A stretch of DNA of 64,000 nucleotides. It comes from Sphingomonas_L flavalba_A (GTDB lineage: Bacteria > Pseudomonadota > Alphaproteobacteria > Sphingomonadales > Sphingomonadaceae). The stretch covers positions 1,674,001 through 1,738,000 of the forward strand of contig NZ_CP180208.1 in assembly GCF_047553045.1 (NCBI RefSeq). Reading direction: 5' to 3'. Position numbers and translations under genes: made by a program. Shown in pieces: positions 16,629 through 25,259 of the stretch; positions within the stretch are counted from its first letter, which is position 1, and each line of letters opens with the position of its first letter. A model generated the notes under the pieces. The model saw nothing but the letters and a program-made list of their open reading frames with translations, searched no databases and was not told the DNA's origin.

Positions 16629-19600
16629 CTGCGCTCCAGACCATCCTGAACGCGGCCGATCCGCTTGTCCTGTCCGGCGCGCCGGCCGGCTTCCTGCCGT
16701 GGCTGTCCGCCGACATCGCCCGCGCCGCGCGCGGCCGCCGCACCCTGTTCATCGCGCCGGACGAGCAGGCGATGCGGGCGCTGGCCGATACCGCCGCCTT
16801 CTTCGCGCCGGAACTGCGCATCCTGACCTTCCCGGCGTGGGACTGCCTGCCCTACGACCGCGCCTCGCCGTCGCTGCGCGCCACCGCCGAACGGCTGGCG
16901 ACGCTCCACGCGCTGCAGGCGAAACCGGCCGGGCCGGAACTGGTCGTCACCACGATCAACGCCGCCACCCAGCGCACTCTGACCCCGTTCCGCATCCGCC
17001 AGCTCGTCGCCCGCCTCGCCCCCGGCGAACGGATCGAGCGCGACCGGCTGGCGGCGCTGCTCCAGGCCAACGGCTATATCCGGGTCGAGACCGTCGCCGA
17101 CCCCGGCGAATATGCGGTGCGCGGCGGGCTGGTCGATCTGTTCCCATCGGGTGAAGAACAGGCGCTGCGCCTCGATTTCTTCGGCGACGAGATCGAGTCC
17201 GTCCGCCGCTTCGACCCCGCCGACCAGCGCACCACCGGGCGGGTCGACGGCTTCACCCTGCTGCCCGCGTCGGAAGCGCTGCTCGACGAGGACGGGATCA
17301 AGCGGTTCCGCGGCCGCTACCGCGAGACGTTCGGCGCCACCGCCACCGGCGACCCGCTCTATCAGGCGATTTCGGACGGCCGGCGGCTGGCCGGCATGGA
17401 GCATTGGTTGCCGCTGATCGAGGAGCGGCTGGCAACGTTGTTCGACCATCTCGCCGACGACACCGTCATCGTCTGCGATCACGGCGCCCCGGCGGCGGCC
17501 ACCGCCCGTTTCGAGGCGATCGCCGACTATCACGCCAACCGCGTCCGCGCCCAGTCATCGGACCCCGGCAGCTACCGCCCGCTCGACCCGGCGACGCTCT
17601 ACCTCAGCGCCGACGACTGGGCGGCGCTGGTCGCGGCGCGGCCGATGCATCTCGTCTCGCCGTTCCGCGAACCGGAAAGCACCGGCGTCCTCGACTTCGC
17701 GGTCGACGGCCCGCGCGATTTCTCGCCGGAGCGGGCGCAGAACGCCAATGTCTACGAAGCGGTCGCCGCCCACGCCCGCACGCTGGCGCGCGGCGGCCGG
17801 AAGCTGGTCCTCGCCAGCTATTCCGCCGGCTCGCGCGAGCGGCTGTCCGCCCTGCTCGCCGACCACGGCATGACCGGCCTGACCCCGGTAGACACATGGC
17901 AGGACGCGCTGGGTGCCGCCCAGCACGGCGTCGCGCTGGTCGTCCTGCCGCTCGATCACGGCTTTGCCGCGCCCGACGTCGCCGTGCTGACCGAACAGGA
18001 CATGCTCGGCGACCGGCTGGTCCGGCGGCAGAAGCGCAAGAAAAGCGCCGACGCCTTTCTGTCCGAACTGGCGACGCTGACGCCCGGCGATCTGGTCGTC
18101 CATGTCGACCACGGCATCGGCCGGTATGAGGGGCTGGCGTCGATCCCGGTCGGCACCAGCCCGCACGACTGCGTGTGGCTGACCTATGCCGGCGGCGACA
18201 AGCTCTACGTTCCGGTCGAAAATATCGACGTGCTGTCGCGCTACGGCGCGGAAGGCGACGGCATCGCGCTCGACCGGCTGGGCGGCGAAGCCTGGCAGCG
18301 GCGCAAGGCGCAGATGAAGGAGCGGATTCGCGAAATCGCGAACGAGCTCATCAAGACCGCCGCCGAACGCGCGCTGCGCCCCGCCGACGTCGCCGAGCCG
18401 GATTCGGGCGGCTACCCCGCCTTTGTCGACCGCTTCCCCTATCAGGAGACCGACGATCAGGAACGGGCGATCGGCGATGTCATCGCCGACCTCGCTGCCG
18501 GCAAGCCGATGGACCGGCTGGTGTGCGGCGACGTCGGCTTCGGCAAGACCGAAGTCGCGCTGCGCGCCGCCTTCGTCGCGGCGATGGCGGGGATGCAGGT
18601 GGCGCTGGTCTGCCCGACCACCCTGCTCGCCCGCCAGCACCACATGAACTTCGTCGAACGCTTCCAGGGCTTCCCGATCCGCGTCGGCCGCCTGTCCCGG
18701 CTGGTTCCGGCCAAGGAGGCGAAGGCGGTAAAAGAGGGGCTGGCCGACGGCACGCTCGACATCGTCATCGGCACCCACGCGGTCATCGCCAAGGGGGTCG
18801 CGTTCAAGCGGCTCGGCCTGGTCATCGTCGACGAGGAACAGCGGTTCGGCGTCGTCCACAAGGAACGGCTGAAGGCGCTGAAAACCGACGTGCATCAGTT
18901 GACCCTGACCGCAACGCCGATCCCGCGCACGTTGCAGATGGCGATGAGCGGCCTGCGCGAACTGTCAGTCATCCAGACCCCGCCGGTCGATCGGCTGGCG
19001 GTGCGGACCTATGTGATGCCGTGGGACCCGGTGGTGCTGCGCGAGGCGCTGCTGCGCGAACATTACCGCGGCGGCCAGAGCTTTTTCGTCACCCCGCGCA
19101 TCGCCGACCTGCCCGACATCGAACGCTTCCTGCGCGAAGAGGTACCGGAGGTCCGCTACATCGTCGCCCACGGCCAGATGGCGCCCGGCATGGTCGAGGA
19201 GCGGATGGCCGCCTTCTACGACAAGCGCTACGACGTGCTGCTTTCCACCACCATCGTCGAAAGCGGCCTCGACATCCCCAGCGCCAACACGCTGATCGTC
19301 CACCGCGCCGACCGCTTCGGCCTTGCCCAGCTCTACCAGCTACGCGGCCGCGTCGGCCGGTCGAAGACCCGCGCCTATGCCTATCTGACCACCCACGAAC
19401 GGGTGCTGACCGAAACGGCGGAAAAGCGGCTGAAGGTGCTGTCGGACCTCGACAGCCTCGGCGCCGGTTTCCAGCTTGCCAGCCACGACCTCGACATTCG
19501 CGGCGCCGGCAATCTGCTGGGCGACGAGCAGTCGGGCCATATCCGGGAAGTCGGCTTCGAACTGTACCAGTCGATGCTGGAGGAAGCGATCCTCAGCGCC

Positions 19601-20086
19601 AAGGCCGGCGGCATCGGCAAGGCGATGGAAAAAGATAGCTTCTCGCCCCAGATCACCGTCGACGCGCCGATCATGATCCCCGACGATTACGTGCCGGACC
19701 TCGACCTGCGCATGGGGCTCTACCGCCGCCTGAACGAAATCGAGGACAAGCAGGGCATCGAGGCGTTCGCCGCCGAGATGATCGACCGTTTCGGCAAGCT
19801 GCCGCCGGCGACCGCCAACCTGCTGACCGTCATCGAGATCAAGATGAACGCCCGGCGCGCCAATGTCGTCAAGATCGACGCCGGCCCGCGCGGCGCGCTG
19901 GTCAGCTTCCATCAGGACAGCTTCCCGGATATCCCCGGCCTGCTCGCCTATGTCGACCGGCTGAAAGGCACGGCGAAGCTCAGGCCCGACAACCGGCTGG
20001 TCATCACCCGCGCCTGGGGCGACCCGGCGGCACGGCTGAACGGCATCCTCCAGCTATCGCGCGGGCTGGCGAAGATCGTCGGGTGA
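16625..20086 (+). CDS. mfd: Transcription-repair coupling factor Mfd
   Basis: Mfd removes RNA polymerase stalled at DNA lesions and recruits UvrA. The 1153-residue protein is standard length. The UvrB-homology modules occupy roughly residues 1-300, the RNAP-interaction domain follows (LVVHVDHGIGRYEGL, about 480-500), Walker A GDVGFGKTEVALRAA is near 635-650, DEEQ near 734-738, and the TRG motif region LDIRGAGNLLGDEQSG is close to 957-972. A C-terminal TRCF domain with the UvrA-masking surface completes it. The ATG at 16625 overlaps the sdhE stop. No frameshift or missing motif was seen. Confidence 0.97.
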   Translation: MTALQTILNAADPLVLSGAPAGFLPWLSADIARAARGRRTLFIAPDEQAMRALADTAAFFAPELRILTFPAWDCLPYDRASPSLRATAERLATLHALQAKPAGPELVVTTINAATQRTLTPFRIRQLVARLAPGERIERDRLAALLQANGYIRVETVADPGEYAVRGGLVDLFPSGEEQALRLDFFGDEIESVRRFDPADQRTTGRVDGFTLLPASEALLDEDGIKRFRGRYRETFGATATGDPLYQAISDGRRLAGMEHWLPLIEERLATLFDHLADDTVIVCDHGAPAAATARFEAIADYHANRVRAQSSDPGSYRPLDPATLYLSADDWAALVAARPMHLVSPFREPESTGVLDFAVDGPRDFSPERAQNANVYEAVAAHARTLARGGRKLVLASYSAGSRERLSALLADHGMTGLTPVDTWQDALGAAQHGVALVVLPLDHGFAAPDVAVLTEQDMLGDRLVRRQKRKKSADAFLSELATLTPGDLVVHVDHGIGRYEGLASIPVGTSPHDCVWLTYAGGDKLYVPVENIDVLSRYGAEGDGIALDRLGGEAWQRRKAQMKERIREIANELIKTAAERALRPADVAEPDSGGYPAFVDRFPYQETDDQERAIGDVIADLAAGKPMDRLVCGDVGFGKTEVALRAAFVAAMAGMQVALVCPTTLLARQHHMNFVERFQGFPIRVGRLSRLVPAKEAKAVKEGLADGTLDIVIGTHAVIAKGVAFKRLGLVIVDEEQRFGVVHKERLKALKTDVHQLTLTATPIPRTLQMAMSGLRELSVIQTPPVDRLAVRTYVMPWDPVVLREALLREHYRGGQSFFVTPRIADLPDIERFLREEVPEVRYIVAHGQMAPGMVEERMAAFYDKRYDVLLSTTIVESGLDIPSANTLIVHRADRFGLAQLYQLRGRVGRSKTRAYAYLTTHERVLTETAEKRLKVLSDLDSLGAGFQLASHDLDIRGAGNLLGDEQSGHIREVGFELYQSMLEEAILSAKAGGIGKAMEKDSFSPQITVDAPIMIPDDYVPDLDLRMGLYRRLNEIEDKQGIEAFAAEMIDRFGKLPPATANLLTVIEIKMNARRANVVKIDAGPRGALVSFHQDSFPDIPGLLAYVDRLKGTAKLRPDNRLVITRAWGDPAARLNGILQLSRGLAKIVG

Positions 20087-20153
20087 AAGGCAAACGGGCC
20101 GTCGATTTGACTCGGATCGCCAGCGCAACATAATCTTCAGCATGGCAAGATAG

Positions 20154-20702
20154 ATGAGTGCGATGTCCGAGCCGACCGTTCTGGCCCGGTGGAGCGCGAC
20201 GACCGACCTGATCAGACGGCTGGCCGGCGCCTTCACCATCGATGACACCGTCGCGATCCTGCGGGATTCGGCGCGGCGTGTCGCGGCGTCGGACGGCATC
20301 ACCGTCGTCCGGCGCGAAGGCGCGCATGTCCGTTACGTTGCGGAAGACGCCGTCGCCCCGCTGTGGACCGGCCAGAGCTTTCCGATCAAGGCGTGCATTT
20401 CCGGGCTGGCGATGCTGGACCGCGCACCGATCATCATTCCCGACATCAGCAAGGACCCGCGGCTGGTTTACAATTACTATCGCGACACCTTCGTGCGCAG
20501 CATGGCGATGTTCCCGGTCGGCGTCTCCACCCCCGGCTGGGCGATCGGCGCCTATTGGGCGAAAGCGCAGCCGATAGACCCTGACACGATCGACCTGCTC
20601 GCCACGCTGGCGCGCGCGGTCGGCGCGACTCTGGAAAAGATCGATACGCTGGCGGTAACCCGGCAGCATGAGGAAAGATTGCGCGCCGAAGCCGGGGGCT
20701 GA
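20154..20702 (+). CDS. Single GAF-domain protein
   Basis: The 182-residue cytoplasmic protein is almost entirely one GAF domain: an N-terminal helix (LIRRLAGAFTIDDTVAIL), the RVAASDGITVVRREGAHV strand pair, the GQSFPIKACISGLAML stretch, IIPDISKDPRL, and the closing SMAMFPVGVSTPGWAIGAYW. The C-terminal helix probably dimerises. There is no kinase, GGDEF or output domain attached, so it may be a stand-alone sensor acting on a partner. The neighbouring convergent gene at 20705 is a GGDEF/EAL protein ending 2 nt away, an attractive but unproven partner. Ligand unknown (cyclic nucleotide, redox or nitrogen species are family possibilities). Confidence 0.85.
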   Translation: MSAMSEPTVLARWSATTDLIRRLAGAFTIDDTVAILRDSARRVAASDGITVVRREGAHVRYVAEDAVAPLWTGQSFPIKACISGLAMLDRAPIIIPDISKDPRLVYNYYRDTFVRSMAMFPVGVSTPGWAIGAYWAKAQPIDPDTIDLLATLARAVGATLEKIDTLAVTRQHEERLRAEAGG

Positions 20703-20704
20703 TT

Positions 20705-22732
20705 TCAGCCCGGCCGGGTCTCGCTCCAGTCGGCGACAAGCGCCGCCAGCTCCGCCGTCGCCAGCGGCATCGCGCACAGATAGCCCTGATAATAGGTACA
20801 ACCATCCTCAGCGAGCAGCGCCAATTGCTCTTCACTTTCCACCCCTTCGGCGACGACGCCCAGATCTAGCGAGCGCGCCATTTCGATCACCCCGCGCACC
20901 ACCACGCGGTCGCGGCTGGACCCGGTGATGTCGTCCGACAGGCGCTTGTCGATCTTCAGATAATCAAGCGGCAACGCCTTCAGATAGGCGAGGCTGGAAT
21001 AGCCGGTGCCGAAATCGTCGATCGCCACCCGGCAACCGCCCGCACGCAGCGCGGCAAGCAGGTCGGCGGCGGCGTTCAGGTCGTCGATCAGCCCGCTCTC
21101 GGTCAATTCCACGGTTACCCGTGCCCGGCTGAACCCGGCCGCGTCGACGATCGCCAGAAAATGCTCAGCGAAGCCCGGCCGGCCGATGTCGGCGGCGACG
21201 ATATTGACCGACAGGCGTAGCCCGCCGAGCGCCGGCGGCCACGCCGCCGCCGCCGCGATCGCACGGCGCTGGATATGCTCGGAAAGCTGCACGATATGGT
21301 CGGATCGTTCGGCGGCGGCGAACAGCATTTCCGCGCCCAGCTCGCCGTGAACCGGGTGACGCCAGCGTGCCAGCGCCTCGACCCCGACGATCGCACCCGT
21401 CGCCACCGCCACCTGCGGTTGAAACAAGATATCGATCTCGTCCTGAACCAGCGCCGTGCGAATGTCGACGGCCAGCCGCTCCTCTCGCCCGGCGGCGAGC
21501 GCGTCGCTGCCGCTGAGCAAGCGGATCGGCGCCGAATCCTGATCGCGCGCCTCGGCCAGAGCGGCGCTGGCGCGGCGCAGCATCTCGGTCGGGTCCTCCT
21601 CCCCCTCCCCGGCGATTACCCCGCCGATCCGGCAACCGACGCTGACCGGTTCCGCGTCCGGCATGAACGGTCGCGCCATCGCGTCGACAATATGTTCGGC
21701 GAGGAGGCGCGCCCGGTCTGCCGCCAGCCCCGGCGCGACACCAACCAGAAAGGACGCGCCCGCCATCCGTGCGACCAGCGTGCGCCGGCCGCCCACCTCT
21801 TCGGCCAGCCGCTCGACCCGGCGCGCCGCCGCTTTCAACAGCGCATCGCCCGTCGCCCGGCCATAGGCGGCGTTGACCATTTCGAACCGGTTGACCGACA
21901 CCAGCAACAGGCAGGTGCCGGCGCCACGCCGGACCGCCGCCGCGATCCACCGGCGGGCTTCGCCCGCATCGGCCAGGCCGGTCAGCGGATCGCGGAACCG
22001 GCGGCGGCCGGCGACGGCCGGCGCCAGCGCCTCTATCGTTCCGGCGATGCCGCCGGGCAGGCGTTGCAGATGATGCGCCACCGGCTCGCCGCTGCCCGGC
22101 AGCCGGTGCGTAAAGGCGGTGGCGTCGCTGCCGTCGCGCAGCCGCCGGAACGCCTCCCGCGCCGCGCGGCGCCCTTCGGCGTCCAGCCGGCGGTACAGCG
22201 CGCCCGCGGTCCGTGCCCCGTCCGACACCCCGGCCAGACCGCCACCGAGATGGAGCACCCCGTCGCTGAACCGCCAGGCCATGCTGGCTGCGGCGCCGCT
22301 TTCCTCGCCGCGCCAGCCGGAAGCGAGCCGGTCAGCATGACGCACCGCGAAACGCAGCGCCTGGCCGAATTCGTCGTCGCCGAACGGGCTGGCGAGGTAA
22401 TGGGTCGCCCCGGCGGCATATAACTGGTCGAGTCGGGAGACATCGCGCCGCGAGAGCAGCACGAGCAAGGCAGCGGCATTGGACTGGGTCGGCTCGGCCA
22501 GCGCCTGCACTGCCGCCAGCCCCTCGTCGAACGCGCCGCGCGCATCGACCACCGCGATCGTCGCGCCGCTGGCGATGAAGCGCGCTTCCAGACCGGTCGC
22601 CCGCCGCGCCGCAATCGCCCGCCAGCCGGCACGCGACAGCACCGCCGCCAGTTCGTCCCGGTGCCGGAACGACAGCAGGAACAGCGGCTGGCTTACGGAA
22701 CTCGGCAAGGACGCGGGCGACGGCTCGCTCAC
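20705..22732 (-). CDS. Receiver-like / degenerate GGDEF / EAL c-di-GMP protein
   Basis: The 675-residue protein has an N-terminal pseudo-receiver (about 10-130), a degenerate GGDEF domain (about 240-400) and a C-terminal EAL domain (about 415-665). In the GGDEF domain the signature reads AGASF, so diguanylate cyclase activity is unlikely and the domain may regulate the EAL part. The EAL domain retains VEALARWRHP, DDFGTGYSSLAYLKALP, LKIDK and VAEGVESEEQL, the residues used for metal binding and c-di-GMP hydrolysis. The receiver has SPF where the conserved KPF lysine sits, so it may not be phosphorylated. The start codon is GTG at 22732. It is probably a phosphodiesterase. Confidence 0.92.
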   Translation of the reverse strand: MSEPSPASLPSSVSQPLFLLSFRHRDELAAVLSRAGWRAIAARRATGLEARFIASGATIAVVDARGAFDEGLAAVQALAEPTQSNAAALLVLLSRRDVSRLDQLYAAGATHYLASPFGDDEFGQALRFAVRHADRLASGWRGEESGAAASMAWRFSDGVLHLGGGLAGVSDGARTAGALYRRLDAEGRRAAREAFRRLRDGSDATAFTHRLPGSGEPVAHHLQRLPGGIAGTIEALAPAVAGRRRFRDPLTGLADAGEARRWIAAAVRRGAGTCLLLVSVNRFEMVNAAYGRATGDALLKAAARRVERLAEEVGGRRTLVARMAGASFLVGVAPGLAADRARLLAEHIVDAMARPFMPDAEPVSVGCRIGGVIAGEGEEDPTEMLRRASAALAEARDQDSAPIRLLSGSDALAAGREERLAVDIRTALVQDEIDILFQPQVAVATGAIVGVEALARWRHPVHGELGAEMLFAAAERSDHIVQLSEHIQRRAIAAAAAWPPALGGLRLSVNIVAADIGRPGFAEHFLAIVDAAGFSRARVTVELTESGLIDDLNAAADLLAALRAGGCRVAIDDFGTGYSSLAYLKALPLDYLKIDKRLSDDITGSSRDRVVVRGVIEMARSLDLGVVAEGVESEEQLALLAEDGCTYYQGYLCAMPLATAELAALVADWSETRPG

Positions 22733-22881
22733 AGAGGACTCTCCACGCCGGCGATGCTAGCGGCGCTTTGCTCCGCCGCCAATGGCCTTGCTCCCGCCGC
22801 CGCGACCGCTTAACCCGACCGGGTGGACAGTCGCCGCCCCCGCCCCGCCCTTTTAACGGCCGGTCCGGCCGCCCGGCGGCC

Positions 22882-23646
22882 GTGAAGCGCGCGCTCGTCG
22901 CCTCGCCGGCCGAATCCGCGCGCATCGCCGAGGCGGAACTGCGGACACGCTATGACTGGGTCGATCCGGGCGAAGCCGAATTGATCGTCGCGCTCGGCGG
23001 CGACGGTTTCATGCTGCAAACCCTGCATGCGATGCTGGAACGCCACCGCACCGTTCCCGTATACGGCATGAACCGTGGGACCGTCGGCTTCCTGATGAAC
23101 AGTTATGACCCGGCCAGTCTGGACGCACGGCTGGCACGGGCGCGGACCTTCGCCGTCACCCCGCTGCGCATGGAAGCGTCGACGATCGAGGGCGAGCATG
23201 TCTCGTTGCCGGCGATCAACGAAGTGTCGCTACTGCGCGAAACGCGCCAGACCGCCAAGCTCGAAGTCATGGTCAACGGCCGCGTCGTCATCGAGGAACT
23301 GGTCTGCGACGGCGTGCTCGTCGCGACCCCGGCCGGTTCCACCGCCTATAACCTGTCGGCCAACGGCCCGATCCTGCCGCTGGGGTCGGCCCTGCACGCG
23401 CTGACCCCGATCAGCCCGTTCCGCCCCCGGCGCTGGCGCGGCGCTGTCATCCCCGAAAGCGCCCGCATCCGCTTTCGCGTGCTCGACCCAGTCAAGCGCC
23501 CGGTCAGCGCCGTCGCCGACCAGCGCGAAGTGCGCGACGTGACCCAGGTGGAGATCGGTATCGACCATGCCGCATCGCTCAGCCTGATGTTCGATCCGGA
23601 GCACGCGCTCGACGAACGGATCGCAATGGAACAATTCATGGTTTGA
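22882..23646 (+). CDS. nadK: NAD kinase
   Basis: NadK phosphorylates NAD to NADP. The 254-residue protein has the GGDGFMLQTLHAM nucleotide loop, the YGMNRGTVGFLMN motif and LVATPAGSTAYNLSANGPI, all hallmark NAD kinase segments. I place the start at GTG 22882 (VKRALVASPAESA) because sphingomonad homologues begin at this point with a hydrophobic strand; a far upstream ATG at 22768 would add a Pro/Arg tail without homology. No convincing Shine-Dalgarno is present. tRNA-Asn lies 53 bp downstream on the same strand. Confidence 0.95.
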   Translation: MKRALVASPAESARIAEAELRTRYDWVDPGEAELIVALGGDGFMLQTLHAMLERHRTVPVYGMNRGTVGFLMNSYDPASLDARLARARTFAVTPLRMEASTIEGEHVSLPAINEVSLLRETRQTAKLEVMVNGRVVIEELVCDGVLVATPAGSTAYNLSANGPILPLGSALHALTPISPFRPRRWRGAVIPESARIRFRVLDPVKRPVSAVADQREVRDVTQVEIGIDHAASLSLMFDPEHALDERIAMEQFMV

Positions 23647-23699
23647 CCCGCTTGCCTTGCGGCGAAACCCGCTGCTATAGGCGCGCCTCGCAACCGTGT

Positions 23700-23774
23700 T
23701 CCCCGGTAGCTCAGCGGTAGAGCATCCGACTGTTAATCGGACGGCCGCCTGTTCGAATCAGGCCCGGGGAGCCA
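23700..23774 (+). tRNA. tRNA-Asn (GTT)
   Basis: The sequence folds as a complete cloverleaf: acceptor TCCCCGG (23700-23706) pairs with CCGGGGA (23764-23770), D-loop GCTCAGCGGTAGAGC, anticodon arm TCCGA-CTGTTAA-TCGGA with anticodon GTT at 23732-23734, and T-arm with GTTCGAATC. Discriminator G is at 23771 and CCA (23772-23774) is encoded. The antisense reading frame of this tRNA supplies the last residues and stop codon of the UdgX gene on the other strand. Confidence 0.98.
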
Positions 23775-25259
23775 TTTTCCACCTTGGTATGATCCGGCCC
23801 GCCCGCTTCGGCGGAATGGCGGGTGCCCACAGGCGCTGGGCGCTGACTCGTCCAGCATGTGGCGCAGGGTCACCAGTTCCTGCTGGAAACAATTCTCCTC
23901 CCGGCGGCGGCCCTCGCCATCGAGGCGCAGCAGGAAGCTGGGGACGAGCAGACTGCCGTCATCCAGGCGTCCGGCCAGGCCGCGTTCCCTGCCGATACTT
24001 GGCGTCCGGCCGAGAATCGCCCGACCGGCGCCGGCACCGAGCGCCAGCACGATATCCGGTTTTGTGATGCTTCGTTCGGCGTCGAGCCACCAGCGGCAGC
24101 GGTCGATCTCACCAGCGGTCGGGTTTTGATGGAGGCGCCGCCTGCCGCGCCGCTCGAACTTGAAATGCTTGACGGCGTTGGTGATGCGGAGCAGCGCACG
24201 GTCGATCCCGGCCCGGGCCAGATGCATATTCAGCAACTGCCCCGCCGGCCCGACGAACGGCCGCCCGGCTTGTTCTTCCTGATCGCCGGGCTGCTCGCCG
24301 ACAATCAGCAGCCTTGCCCGCGCCGGCCCCTCGCCCGGCACCGCCCGGGTGCCATTGCAACCGATCGGGCAGCGTCGGCAGGCGGCAATGCCGGCGGCAA
24401 TCTCGTCCAGCGTCTCCGGCGATGTTTGCGGGAAGGTATTCCCGCCCAGCGCAACCATCGCCGCCTCGCGCGCCTGGGCACCGGCGATCAGCCCTGGAAT
24501 CAACCGTGCTTCCGGCAGATTTTTCCAATAGCGGCGCGGCATTTCCTTCACCATCGTCGCCACCTTCAACCGGGCAGGGTTGAAAATCGCGGCATAATAG
24601 CGCTGCCAGAGCGCTTCAGCGGCATCGTCCGGCGGTGCATCGTCCCGGTTCGCGCCCGGTGCTTCGGCAAGGGCGGCGCCGTCCCAATGCAGGCACAGAT
24701 CCGGCGTCAGGATCGACCAGCGCTGACTGGCAAAGCGGTTGACGAAGAAATCCGCGTTCGCCCGCACGACATGGTGATCCGGCTCGAACCAGGCGACATA
24801 GCGCTCCGCGCCGTCATCTTCCCTGACCGCGCGAAAGCGCACGAACGCCCGCATCTTGTGGATCTCGCGGCCCACCTGCCCGGCCAGAATGGTCAGGCGA
24901 TGGACATCGCTGTCCGCCGCCTGTTCCATCAACCGCGGATCGTCCTGAAGCCGCCACAACAGTCGGTAGAGCAGCGCGAAGCGCCGGTCGTCCCGATGGA
25001 GGATCACGCGCTCGGCGAGACGGAGAAAGGCACGGCTGGCGCGAACCGGCCGGTTTGCCGGGGGCATGGACACGCCCGCCACGGCGATGCCGCTGAAAAG
25101 ATCGCCTTCGGCGCCGGAAGCCGGTGTCCAGACGATGTCCTCCGGCGGAACACGGGCGGCGGCCAGCATGCGCGCGTGCCGTCGCAAGTCGTGCACATCG
25201 TCCGGCCGGGCCAGGGCAACGACGTGATGCGCGGCGCGGCGGGCGACCACCGCGCTCAC
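23733..25259 (-). CDS. udgX: DUF4130 - UdgX fusion (uracil-DNA crosslinking glycosylase family)
   Basis: The N-terminal half (about residues 1-255) is a DUF4130/TIGR03915-type domain; the C-terminal half (about 290-470) is a family-4-like uracil-DNA glycosylase of the UdgX type, which binds uracil in DNA and can become covalently attached. Motif GEQPGDQEEQAGRPFVGPAG and the UdgX R-loop GRRRLHQNP, with its covalent His, are present. The C-terminal UDG motif, usually HPSxLLR, reads VPSFLLR, so that His is Val. Start is GTG 25259, overlapping the stop of the radical SAM gene (GTGA). The last 34 or so residues run antisense into tRNA-Asn and look non-native. Confidence 0.9.
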   Translation of the reverse strand: MSAVVARRAAHHVVALARPDDVHDLRRHARMLAAARVPPEDIVWTPASGAEGDLFSGIAVAGVSMPPANRPVRASRAFLRLAERVILHRDDRRFALLYRLLWRLQDDPRLMEQAADSDVHRLTILAGQVGREIHKMRAFVRFRAVREDDGAERYVAWFEPDHHVVRANADFFVNRFASQRWSILTPDLCLHWDGAALAEAPGANRDDAPPDDAAEALWQRYYAAIFNPARLKVATMVKEMPRRYWKNLPEARLIPGLIAGAQAREAAMVALGGNTFPQTSPETLDEIAAGIAACRRCPIGCNGTRAVPGEGPARARLLIVGEQPGDQEEQAGRPFVGPAGQLLNMHLARAGIDRALLRITNAVKHFKFERRGRRRLHQNPTAGEIDRCRWWLDAERSITKPDIVLALGAGAGRAILGRTPSIGRERGLAGRLDDGSLLVPSFLLRLDGEGRRREENCFQQELVTLRHMLDESAPSACGHPPFRRSGRAGSYQGGKWLPGPDSNRRPSD

